A stretch of DNA of 64,000 bases, taken from assembly GCF_000504285.1 (NCBI RefSeq), contig NZ_KI632511.1:8228154-8292153 (forward strand), written 5' to 3'. The notes beneath the pieces are model-generated. The model saw only the letters and a program-made list of their open reading frames with translations, had not been told where the DNA came from and did not search any database. Positions 8,255 through 16,077 of the stretch are shown piece after piece (position 1 is the first letter of the stretch; the number at the start of each line of letters is the position of its first letter). This stretch comes from Actinospica robiniae DSM 44927 (GTDB taxonomy: Bacteria; Actinomycetota; Actinomycetes; Streptomycetales; Catenulisporaceae). A program made the translations under genes and the position numbers.

Positions 8255-9466
8255 ATGGACTTCGCCTTCGACGCCCGCACCGAGCAGCTGCGCGGCGAGC
8301 TGCTTGCCTTCATGGACACGCACGTCTACCCGGCCGAGCAGCGTGTGGCCGCGGCCGAGGCGCCCGGCTCGGGCGGTGCCGACGACTTCGCCACCCCGGC
8401 GCTGATGCAGGAGCTCAAGGCCGCCGCTCGGGAGCGCGGGCTGTGGAACTTCTTCTGCGAGCTGCCGAATCTCGGCTACGCCCCGCTCGCCGAGATCACC
8501 GGCTGGAGCCCGCGACTCGCCCCGGAAGCGGTCAACTGCTCCGCCCCCGACACCGGCAACATGGAGGTGCTCGCCCAGTTCGGCACCGAGGAGCAGAAGG
8601 AGCGCTGGCTGCGCCCGCTGCTCGACGGCGAGATCCGCAGCGCCTTCTGCATGACAGAGCCCGAAGTCGCCTCCTCCGACGCGACGAACATCGAGACCCG
8701 GATCCGCCGCGAGGGCGACGAGTACGTCGTCGACGGCCGCAAGTGGTACGCGTCGGGCGCGATGAACCCGAATGCCAGGATTCTGATCGTGATGGGCAAG
8801 ACCGATCCGGACGCGCCCCGCCACCGTCAGCAGTCGATGATCCTGGTGCCGCGGGACACGCCCGGGGTCGAGATCGTGCGGCCCATGCACGTCTTCGGCT
8901 ACCGGGACGAGTGGCACGGCGACCACGCCGAGGTCCTCTTCCACGGCGCGCGGGTGCCGGCGGCGAACCTGATCGCGGGGGAGGGCGAGGGCTTCGCCAT
9001 CTCCCAGGCCCGGCTCGGACCGGGCCGGATCCACCACTGCATGCGGCTGATCGGCATGGCCGAACGCGGTCTCGCGCTGATGTGCGACCGCGTCCAGGAC
9101 CGGGTCGCGTTCGGACGCCCGCTGGCCGAGCAGGGCGTGGTGCGCGAGTGGATCGCCGAGTCCCGGGTGCGGATCGAGCAGGCCAGGCTGCTCGTGCTCA
9201 AGACCGCCTGGCTGATGGACACCGTGGGCAACAAGGGCGCCCACACCGAGATCCAGGCCATCAAGATCGCGGTGCCGTCGATGGCGCAATGGGTGCTGGA
9301 CAAGGCGATCCAGGCGCACGGCGGCGGCGGGGTGAGCCAGGACTTCCCGCTGGCCGAGCTGTGGACCGCCGCGCGCACGCTGCGGCTGGCCGACGGCCCG
9401 GACGAGGTGCACCGCCGTTCCCTGGCCAAGGCCGAGCTGCGCCGGCGGGCCGCCGCTTCGCAGTGA
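8255..9466 (+). CDS. Acyl-CoA dehydrogenase
   Basis: This FAD enzyme of 403 residues oxidises acyl-CoA to enoyl-CoA. It shows the family motif [12 protein letters not shown] and a C-terminal FAD-binding segment with [15 protein letters not shown]. It is close to the ACAD10/11-type and long-chain groups that begin MDFAFDART. Start ATG 8255 has GGAAGGA upstream and follows the kinase gene by 5 bases. With the kinase and ligase it would form an activation-oxidation path for an unusual fatty acid (inference). Confidence 0.92.
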   Translation: MDFAFDARTEQLRGELLAFMDTHVYPAEQRVAAAEAPGSGGADDFATPALMQELKAAARERGLWNFFCELPNLGYAPLAEITGWSPRLAPEAVNCSAPDTGNMEVLAQFGTEEQKERWLRPLLDGEIRSAFCMTEPEVASSDATNIETRIRREGDEYVVDGRKWYASGAMNPNARILIVMGKTDPDAPRHRQQSMILVPRDTPGVEIVRPMHVFGYRDEWHGDHAEVLFHGARVPAANLIAGEGEGFAISQARLGPGRIHHCMRLIGMAERGLALMCDRVQDRVAFGRPLAEQGVVREWIAESRVRIEQARLLVLKTAWLMDTVGNKGAHTEIQAIKIAVPSMAQWVLDKAIQAHGGGGVSQDFPLAELWTAARTLRLADGPDEVHRRSLAKAELRRRAAASQ

Positions 9467-9524
9467 TCCGAACCCCACGGCCGCTTCATCCAGGGCTTGA
9501 GACCGAGACAAAGGAGTCTTCGCC

Positions 9525-10928
9525 ATGGTCTTCAACCTCGCCACCACGCTGACCGAATCCGCCGAGCAGTCGCCGGAGAAATTCGTCTGCCGCACGGCGA
9601 CCCGGGACGTCAGCTATGCCGAGCTCGACCGGGACAGCGGCCGCTTCGCCTCGGCGCTGCTGTCCGCCGGCCTGAAGCCGGGCGAGCGGGTCGCGGTGCA
9701 GCTGCCGAACGTACCGGAGTTCCTGACGGCCTACTACGGGATCCTCAAGGCGGGTCTGGTCATGGTCCCGATGAACCCGATGCTCACCGCGTCCGAGAGC
9801 GACTACCTGCTCGCGCATTCCGGCGCCCGCAGCCGGTTCGCCGACCCGGCCGAGGTGACGGCCCTGTGCGACGCGGCCGACGGCATGGCCGACGTGGCGG
9901 CGACCGAGCCGCAGGACACGGCCGTGATCATCTACACCAGCGGCACCACCGGCAAGCCGAAGGGCGCCGAGCTGAGCCACTTCCAGCTCTACATGAGCTG
10001 CACGGTGGCGCCGGAGACCTTCGGCGCGGTGCCCGAGGACGTCACGCTGGCCGTGCTGCCGCTGTTCCACATATACGGGCTCTCCTGCGCGGTGAACAGC
10101 GCCGTGCGCTACGGCTCGACCATCAGCCTGGTGCCCAGGTTCGAGGTCGAGGCCGTACTCGACGCGATGGAAGCACACGACGTCACCATCAGCCTGGGCG
10201 TGCCGACGATGTACCACGCCCTGCTCAACGCCGATCTCGGTGACCGGAGGCTGGAGCGCTACCGCGTCGCCTCCTGCGGCGGCGCGCCCATGCCCAGAGC
10301 CCTGATCGAGGGCTTCGAGCAGCGCTTCGGCGTGAACGTGCTCGAGGGCTTCGGCATGTCCGAGACCGGCGCGGCCGGCTTCCTGAACCGGCCGGGCGAA
10401 CGCCGCGTCGGCTCGATCGGCAAGCCGCTGTGGGGCGTGCGGGCCCGAATAGACGGCGCGGCCGGGGCCGGCCCGGAGCACGTCGGCGAGCTGCTGGTCA
10501 AGGGCCACGTCGTGATGAGCGGTTACCACGAGGACCCGGCCGCCACCGCCGAGACGCTGGTCGACGGCTGGCTGCACACCGGTGACCTCGCCTACGTGGA
10601 CGAGGACGGCTACTACTTCATCGTCGACCGGATCAAGGACATGGTGATCCGCGGCGGCTTCAACGTCTATCCGCGCGAGGTGGAAGAGGTCCTGTTCCGC
10701 CACCCCGGCATCCTCGAGGCGGCGGTGATCGGCCGCCCGGACGAACGGCTCGGCGAGGAGATCGTCGCCGTCGTGGTGCCGCGGCCCGGCACGGCTCTGG
10801 ACGAGCAGGAGATCTTCGCGTTCTGCCGTGCCTCGCTGGCCGGCTACAAGTGCCCGCGCGAGGTCCGCTTCGTCGACCGCCTGCCGCGCAACGCCTCCGG
10901 CAAGGTGCTCAAGCGCGACCTGCGCTGA
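9525..10928 (+). CDS. Acyl-CoA synthetase (AMP-forming fatty-acid--CoA ligase)
   Basis: The 467-residue ANL-superfamily enzyme has the AMP signature IIYTSGTTGKPKGAEL, FGMSETGAAG (A5), WLHTGDLAYVDEDGYY, the hinge DRIKDMVIRGGFNVYP and the catalytic Lys in NASGKVLKRDLR at the end. It makes acyl-CoA from a free acid, ATP and CoA. At 467 residues it is slightly shorter than the usual 500-540, but no core motif is missing. AAAGGAG precedes the ATG. It is the last gene of the operon that begins at 7236. Confidence 0.9.
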   Translation: MVFNLATTLTESAEQSPEKFVCRTATRDVSYAELDRDSGRFASALLSAGLKPGERVAVQLPNVPEFLTAYYGILKAGLVMVPMNPMLTASESDYLLAHSGARSRFADPAEVTALCDAADGMADVAATEPQDTAVIIYTSGTTGKPKGAELSHFQLYMSCTVAPETFGAVPEDVTLAVLPLFHIYGLSCAVNSAVRYGSTISLVPRFEVEAVLDAMEAHDVTISLGVPTMYHALLNADLGDRRLERYRVASCGGAPMPRALIEGFEQRFGVNVLEGFGMSETGAAGFLNRPGERRVGSIGKPLWGVRARIDGAAGAGPEHVGELLVKGHVVMSGYHEDPAATAETLVDGWLHTGDLAYVDEDGYYFIVDRIKDMVIRGGFNVYPREVEEVLFRHPGILEAAVIGRPDERLGEEIVAVVVPRPGTALDEQEIFAFCRASLAGYKCPREVRFVDRLPRNASGKVLKRDLR

Positions 10929-10961
10929 TCCGCGACACGCCGCCGTTCGGCGGCTTGCCGC

Positions 10962-10995
10962 TTGACGTATGCCTATATGGGCATACGATGGAGCC
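10962..10995 (+). promoter_or_regulatory. arsR-type promoter/operator, apparently leaderless
   Basis: -35 TTGACG (10962-10967) and -10 TACGAT (10984-10989) are 16 bases apart. A 22-base palindrome at 10966-10987 (arms CGTATGCC / GGCATACG around a TATATG-like centre, one mismatched pair) spans them. The -10 ends six bases before ATG 10996, so the transcript would begin at the start codon. The ArsR protein encoded downstream is the obvious binder. Confidence 0.65.
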
Positions 10996-11358
10996 ATGGC
11001 CAGAGCGGCGACCACCACGGACGCGTTCAACGCCGTCGCCGAACCCCGGCGGCGGGAGATCCTCGACGCCCTCGCGGGCGCCGAGCTCAGTGTGAACGAC
11101 CTGGTGGAGAGGCTCGGCGTGGCCCAGCCCGTGGTCTCCAAGCACCTGCGGGTGCTCCGCGAGGTCGGGCTGGTCCGGGTCCGCGAGGACGGGAGGCAGC
11201 GGATATACGCGCTCGAACCCGGCCCGTTGCGGGCCGTCTACGACTGGGTCAGGGGCTACGAGCGGCTGTGGACCGAACGCTTCGAGCTCCTCGACACGGT
11301 GCTCGAGCAGTTGCAGGCAGATACGGGGGATGACGAGAACGAGGGAGAAGCACCATGA
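10996..11358 (+). CDS. ArsR-family transcriptional regulator
   Basis: This 120-residue winged-helix repressor has the motif FNAVAEPRRREILDAL at the N-terminus and recognition helix region GVAQPVVSKHLRVL. It carries no metal-binding cysteines, so it belongs to the non-metal SmtB/ArsR group usually paired with SRPBCC proteins. An in-frame ATG at 10969 lies inside the operator; ATG 10996, just after the -10, is preferred. The stop overlaps the next start (ATGA). Confidence 0.88.
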   Translation: MARAATTTDAFNAVAEPRRREILDALAGAELSVNDLVERLGVAQPVVSKHLRVLREVGLVRVREDGRQRIYALEPGPLRAVYDWVRGYERLWTERFELLDTVLEQLQADTGDDENEGEAP

Positions 11359-11852
11359 ACACGCAGCACACTGATCAGTCCGGCGCCCGGCGCGCCACCG
11401 TGACCACCCCGGCTGACAACCAGATCCTGATCACCCGCGAGTTCGCCGCGCCCCGGCACCTGGTCTACCGGGCGTCCACCGAGCCCGCGCTGATCCGCCG
11501 CTGGTACCACGCCAACCGGGCCGAGTTCCGATCCATCGAGGTCGACCTGCGCGTCGGCGGCGCCTGGCGGTACGAGATGACCGCGCACAACGGGTTCGAG
11601 TTCTCCTTCCACGGCGAGTACCGGGAGATCGTGCCGGACGAACACGTGGTCTCGACCGAGATCTACTCCGGCGTGCCCGACGCCGAAGCGATCAATTCCC
11701 TGACGCTCACCGAGAAGGACGGGCGCACCTTCATGGAGATCCTGGTCACGCACCAGAGCAAGGAATACCGCGACGCGCATCTGGCCTCCGGCATGGAAGA
11801 CGGCATGCAGGACGCGCTGGACCTGCTCGAGAGCCTGGCGCGCTCGCTCTAG
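11355..11852 (+). CDS. SRPBCC-domain (AHSA1-like) protein
   Basis: The 165-residue product is a START/AHSA1-type fold. It begins LITREFAAPRHLVYRASTEP, continues with LIRRWYHANR and the curved-sheet segment VGGAWRYEMTAHNG, and ends with the helix GMQDALDLLESLAR. Such proteins bind hydrophobic ligands and are commonly encoded with an ArsR repressor, as here with a four-base overlap. Ligand unknown. Confidence 0.87.
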   Translation: MNTQHTDQSGARRATVTTPADNQILITREFAAPRHLVYRASTEPALIRRWYHANRAEFRSIEVDLRVGGAWRYEMTAHNGFEFSFHGEYREIVPDEHVVSTEIYSGVPDAEAINSLTLTEKDGRTFMEILVTHQSKEYRDAHLASGMEDGMQDALDLLESLARSL

Positions 11853-11869
11853 ACCGTCTAGCGGTGGCT

Positions 11870-12313
11870 CTAGGCGCTGATCGGGTCGAGGACGAGGATC
11901 GGGATGTGGCGCGCGGTGCGGCTTTCGAAGCCCTCGAACAGCTGCGACTCCTGCCGGGCGCGCTCGGAGAGACGCTCCCACTCCTCGCCCTCGGCCTCGC
12001 GCGCGGTCACCGCGATGGTGCGGTCGTTTATCTCGATCGCGGCCAGCGGGCGCGCCACCAGGTTGTGGTACCAGCCCGGATGCCGGTCGCGGCCGCCGTT
12101 CGCGGCCATCAGCACGAAGGCGTCGCCCGCTTCCAGGTAGGCCAACGGGGTGACGTACGGCGCGCCGGACTTGGCGCCGACGTGGTGCAGCAGGAGCAAC
12201 GGGATCTGCGCGTGGAAGCCCCCGACGACGCCCGCGTTGCCGCGGAACTCGTCGATGACCGCCTGGTTCATCGCCTGCCGCCGGGCCGACTCCTCGGCCG
12301 CCTGCTCGCTCAT
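11870..12313 (-). CDS. Deazaflavin (F420)-dependent nitroreductase-family protein
   Basis: The 147-residue protein has the Ddn-family pattern: LLLHHVGAKSGAPYVTPLAY, then GDAFVLMAANGGRDRHPGWYHNLVARP and a C-terminal RHIPILVLDPI. Relatives reduce quinones or nitroaromatics using F420H2. Start ATG 12313 is preceded by a purine-rich GAAGGAGG. It stands alone, convergent with the SRPBCC gene. Confidence 0.85.
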   Translation of the reverse strand: MSEQAAEESARRQAMNQAVIDEFRGNAGVVGGFHAQIPLLLLHHVGAKSGAPYVTPLAYLEAGDAFVLMAANGGRDRHPGWYHNLVARPLAAIEINDRTIAVTAREAEGEEWERLSERARQESQLFEGFESRTARHIPILVLDPISA

Positions 12314-12417
12314 CTCGTGCCTCCTTCAGCGCGGGACCGCGGATCCGCGGATCCCAGACGAGATCATAGAAGAGTTCGGCGACACCGCCGGGCTCCGCCG
12401 GACCGTCCGCATCTTCC

Positions 12418-12453
12418 TGGACATCTATACCGTCCAGCCGGTACAGTAGAAGC
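12418..12453 (+). promoter_or_regulatory. tetR promoter with overlapping palindrome, apparently leaderless
   Basis: -35 TGGACA (12418-12423), an 18-base spacer and -10 TACAGT (12442-12447) end six bases before ATG 12454. The inverted repeat TACCG-TCCAGC-CGGTA (12428-12443) lies between the boxes and would allow autorepression by the TetR product. Confidence 0.55.
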
Positions 12454-12978
12454 ATGGTCCGCGACCGCCTGCTCGACTCCGCCGAGACCGTGCTCGGCGA
12501 GCACGGCACCCAGGGGTTGACGCTGGCCGCGGTCGCCGAGCACGCCGGCGTGAGCAAAGGCGGCCTGCTCTACCACTACGCCAGCAAGGACGCCCTGATC
12601 ACGGCCATGATCGAACGCCTGATCGCGGGCTTCGACGAGCTGATCGCCGGCTACCGGCAGGAGCGCCCCGGGTGGTACACCCGGGCGTACATCGAGGCCA
12701 CCTTCAGCGTGCTGGCCGGCGAGGACCCGGATCTGGCCCGACGCCGCTGGGCCGCGCTCTCGGCGGCATCCACCGACCCGGCGCTGCGCGAACCGCTCGC
12801 GGCGGCGCAGCGGCGGTGGATGACCGAAGGGCTCGACGAGGAGCCCGATCCCGATCTCGCGCAGCTCGCCCGGCTGGCCGCGGACGGCGTCTGGGAGGCA
12901 GCGGAGCTCGACGAGACGCTGCTCGGCCCCGAACGCCTCTCCGCTCTGCGCCAGCGGCTTCTCGCGCTCGTCTCCTAG
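12454..12978 (+). CDS. TetR-family transcriptional regulator
   Basis: The 174-residue regulator has helix-turn-helix LTLAAVAEHAGVSKGGLLYHYASKDALI at residues ~23-50. The ligand domain with the pattern ARRRWAALSAASTDP is of the TetR_C_37-like type found beside drug exporters. The next gene, 96 bases on, is an MFS transporter and the likely target. It appears leaderless. Confidence 0.86.
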   Translation: MVRDRLLDSAETVLGEHGTQGLTLAAVAEHAGVSKGGLLYHYASKDALITAMIERLIAGFDELIAGYRQERPGWYTRAYIEATFSVLAGEDPDLARRRWAALSAASTDPALREPLAAAQRRWMTEGLDEEPDPDLAQLARLAADGVWEAAELDETLLGPERLSALRQRLLALVS

Positions 12979-13074
12979 TCGCGGCGCTCCGGCGTTTCGA
13001 CTGCCACCTTCTTTTCTCAAAGTCTTCACATTCTCCAGCGGCGTGCGACGCCGCCCCTGAGGAGCTTGGTACCC

Positions 13075-14385
13075 ATGTCTCCCGAACGCCGACTCTCCCG
13101 AGCCAGTTTGGGCACCCGTGCGACGTTCGCCCTGGCCGGCGCGCTCTGCGCGGTCTGGACCGTGCGCATGCCCGCGCTGCAACAGAAGCTAAGCCTGAGT
13201 GACGCCCAGCTCGGGCTCGAAGTGCTGGGCTGGGGCCTCGGCGCGCTGATCACCATGACCATGGCGGGCCGGGTGATCGGGCGCCTCGGCAGCCGCCGTG
13301 TGCTGCGCGCCGCGCTGCCCGGCACCGCCGTGTGCCTCGCGCTGGTCGGGCTGGCGCCGAACTACCCGCTGCTGATCGCCGCCGGGCTCGTCTTCGGGCT
13401 CTGCTTCGGCCTGGTGGACGTCGCGATGAACACCCAGGCGTCCACCGTCGAGCGGCGTTATGGACGTCCGCTGATGGGTCGCATGCACGCCGGCTGGTCG
13501 CTCGGCGCGGTGTCCGGCGGTGTGCTCGGCGCGATCACGGCCTGGGTCGGCCTGGGCTTCACCGGCGCGCTGTGCGCCGTCGCCGTGCTGCTGATCCCGG
13601 CGGTCCTGGCCGTCGGACCGACGTATCTGCCCGCGGCCCCTGCTGACGAGGGCGCCGGGCAGGTCGAGGCGCCCAAGCGGAAGCTGCCCGGCCTCGTCTA
13701 TCTTTTCGGCGCGCTCGTCTTCTGCAGCTACCTGGCCGAGGGCGCGGTGGCCGACTGGAGCGGCGTCTACCTGCACGACACGCTCGGCTCGGCTGAGGTC
13801 GTGGCAGCGCTCGGATACCCGATCTTCGAGGCCTGTATGTTCATCGGACGGATGCGGGCGGACCGGCTCACCGTGCGCTTCGGCGCCCGCCGACTGATCA
13901 TCTCGGCCGGTCTGGCCGCCGCGGCCGCGTTCGCCGTGGTCTCGGCCGCGCCGGTGCCGCTGGTCGCGTTGCTCGGTTTCGCGGCCGTGGGCCTCGCGAT
14001 CTGCGCCGTCACACCGCTGCTCTTCTCGCTCGCGGGCGTCGCCGGGGGAGCGCAGACCGAACGCGCCATCGCCGCGGCGAGCACCATGGGCTACAGCGGC
14101 CTGCTGCTCGGACCAGTGGTGATCGGGTTCATCAGCAGTGCGGCGTCCATGCACCTGGGCTACGCGGTGACGGCCGGGGTGGTGTGTCTGGCCATCGCGC
14201 TCGGCGGCCGCTTCGTCCCGCGCGGGCAGCACATCGGACAGCGCGTCGGGTCCGAGGAAAGCCGGCCTGTCTCCGTCGGCGTCGCGGCGTCCGTCCAGGC
14301 GTCCCTCCCGGTGCCGGACGCCGCCGGATCGGCGCAGGCAGACCTCTTGCGCCAGCCCGCTATCATCGTTCGTACTCGCGGGTGA
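13075..14385 (+). CDS. MFS transporter
   Basis: The 436-residue integral membrane protein has about 12 hydrophobic segments. The motif-A-like loop AGRVIGRLGSRRVLRAAL lies between helices 2 and 3, and GLCFGLVDVAMNTQAS follows; the latter pattern is shared with the YbjJ-like/fucose-permease group. ATG 13075 has GAGGAG ten bases upstream; the TTG at 13066 is too close to it. Followed 15 bases later by a FAD monooxygenase, so export and oxidation of the same toxic aromatic compound is possible. Confidence 0.88.
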   Translation: MSPERRLSRASLGTRATFALAGALCAVWTVRMPALQQKLSLSDAQLGLEVLGWGLGALITMTMAGRVIGRLGSRRVLRAALPGTAVCLALVGLAPNYPLLIAAGLVFGLCFGLVDVAMNTQASTVERRYGRPLMGRMHAGWSLGAVSGGVLGAITAWVGLGFTGALCAVAVLLIPAVLAVGPTYLPAAPADEGAGQVEAPKRKLPGLVYLFGALVFCSYLAEGAVADWSGVYLHDTLGSAEVVAALGYPIFEACMFIGRMRADRLTVRFGARRLIISAGLAAAAAFAVVSAAPVPLVALLGFAAVGLAICAVTPLLFSLAGVAGGAQTERAIAAASTMGYSGLLLGPVVIGFISSAASMHLGYAVTAGVVCLAIALGGRFVPRGQHIGQRVGSEESRPVSVGVAASVQASLPVPDAAGSAQADLLRQPAIIVRTRG

Positions 14386-14400
14386 CGAGCGAAGGAGCGA

Positions 14401-15990
14401 ATGGCTTTGCCGCCTCAACAGAGTTCGTCGGCCGCGTCGGGACACGCCGAACCGGAACTCGACGCCGAGGTGCTGGTGGTCGGCGCCGGCCCGGTCGGGC
14501 TGTGGCTTGCCGCCGAGCTGTGCGCGGCCGGGGTGCGGGTGCTGGTCATCGAGGCGCGCGAGGAGCGCGTCTCGTGGTCCCGCGGCTTCGTGGTGCACCC
14601 GCGGACCCTGGAGATCCTCGACTCGCGCGGCGCCGTGGCGCCGCTGCTCGCCTCCGGTAAGCGGCTGCCCAGCTGGCACTACGCCATGGGCACCCGGCGG
14701 CTGGACTTCACCCAGCTGTCCTCGGCCTTCCCCTACATCGTCATCCAGCCCCAGGCGCTCACCGAGGAACTGCTCGAGGCGCACCTCGCCCGCTGCGGCG
14801 GCGAGGTGCTGCGCGGGCGGCGCGCGATCGGGCTGAAGCAGGGCCCTGACCACGCCGCAGTGAGCGTCCGGCTGGACGACGGCACCGAGACCGAGCTGAC
14901 CGCCCGATTCGTGGTGGGCTGCGACGGCGCGCGCAGCTCGGTGCGCCAGGCCGCCGGCATCGGCTTCCACGGCAACCCGGACACCATGCTCAGCCCGTCC
15001 GCGCTGGTCGAGCTGGCCGACCCGCCGCCGCTGGACCAGCTGATCCAGACGCACGAGCAGGGCGTGTTCTTCGCCATAGCGCTGCCCGACGGCCGCTTCG
15101 TCGTCTCCACCATCGACCACGCCGAGATGGGCGACATCGAGCGGCAGTGGACCGGCGAGATGGTGCGCGACTCGCTGCGGCGCATCACCGGCACCGACTT
15201 CGGCATGAAGAACGCGGAGCGGGTGGCCACCCTGGGCAACTCGGCCAAGCAGGCCGAGCGCTACCGGGACGGCCGGGTGCTGCTGGCCGGCGACGCCGCG
15301 CACGTGCATTTTCCGATGGGCGGCCAGGGCATGAACCTGGGCATCCAAGACGCGCACAACCTCGCCTGGCGGCTCACCGCTGTGACCCGCGCCCGGCGCG
15401 CAGACCCGGCGGCCTCGGACGCGCTGCTTGACGGCTACGAGGCGGAGCGCCGCCCGGCCGGCGAGCGCGTGCTCGAGGACGTGCGGGCGCAGATGGCCCT
15501 GGTCGCGGCGGGCGGAGCCGACGGCGCCGCGCTGCGGGGCCGGTTCGAGGCGCTGCTCGGCGAGCATTCCGAGGTCAACCTGCAGTACGCCCGGCGGCTG
15601 GCCGGCCTGGAGGTGCGCTACCCGGTGGCCGACGGGGACGACCCGCGGCTCGGCGCGCGCGTCCCCGACCTGCACCTCGACCTGCCCGAGGCGGACGGCG
15701 GCCCGCAGCAGCTCTACCGGCTGCTCTCCGCGATCGGACCCGGACGCGCGGTCCGGCTCGTGCTCGGCACGCCCGACGCCGCCGCGCCGCCGGCCTCCAC
15801 CGTGCCCGAAACCCCGGACCAGCCCGCGACGATCACCGCAAGCGGGGTACTAGACCCCCCTTGGGCGGCGCGGGACGGCTGGGGGCAGGCCGCCGAGACG
15901 GTTCTGGTCCGCCCGGACGGCCACGTCGCCTGGATCGGACCGATCGGGGCGGGTTCGGGAATCGAGAGCCCGCAGATCACGCTCGGATAA
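14401..15990 (+). CDS. FAD-dependent aromatic monooxygenase (PheA/TfdB type)
   Basis: The 529-residue group A flavoprotein hydroxylase has dinucleotide motif VVGAGPVGLWLA, DG motif VVGCDGARSSVRQ, GD motif VLLAGDAAHVHFPMGGQGMN, and a C-terminal thioredoxin-like dimerisation segment ending HVAWIGPIG. The family includes phenol hydroxylases, polyketide hydroxylases and rifampicin monooxygenases; sequence alone does not separate these. GAAGGAG sits just upstream of the ATG. Likely co-transcribed with the MFS gene. Confidence 0.88.
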   Translation: MALPPQQSSSAASGHAEPELDAEVLVVGAGPVGLWLAAELCAAGVRVLVIEAREERVSWSRGFVVHPRTLEILDSRGAVAPLLASGKRLPSWHYAMGTRRLDFTQLSSAFPYIVIQPQALTEELLEAHLARCGGEVLRGRRAIGLKQGPDHAAVSVRLDDGTETELTARFVVGCDGARSSVRQAAGIGFHGNPDTMLSPSALVELADPPPLDQLIQTHEQGVFFAIALPDGRFVVSTIDHAEMGDIERQWTGEMVRDSLRRITGTDFGMKNAERVATLGNSAKQAERYRDGRVLLAGDAAHVHFPMGGQGMNLGIQDAHNLAWRLTAVTRARRADPAASDALLDGYEAERRPAGERVLEDVRAQMALVAAGGADGAALRGRFEALLGEHSEVNLQYARRLAGLEVRYPVADGDDPRLGARVPDLHLDLPEADGGPQQLYRLLSAIGPGRAVRLVLGTPDAAAPPASTVPETPDQPATITASGVLDPPWAARDGWGQAAETVLVRPDGHVAWIGPIGAGSGIESPQITLG

Positions 15991-16077
15991 GATGGAGATC
16001 GCATTCCGGAGCCGCCGGACGGGCCCGCAAAGCCTCCCGGCCGAGCGCCAACCGGACGCAAGGGAGCAGGCACGTCG

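Noticed and set aside
13189-15675. An 828-codon reverse frame across the MFS and FAD monooxygenase genes
   Set aside because: It spans two well-supported genes on the other strand and has no recognisable domain.
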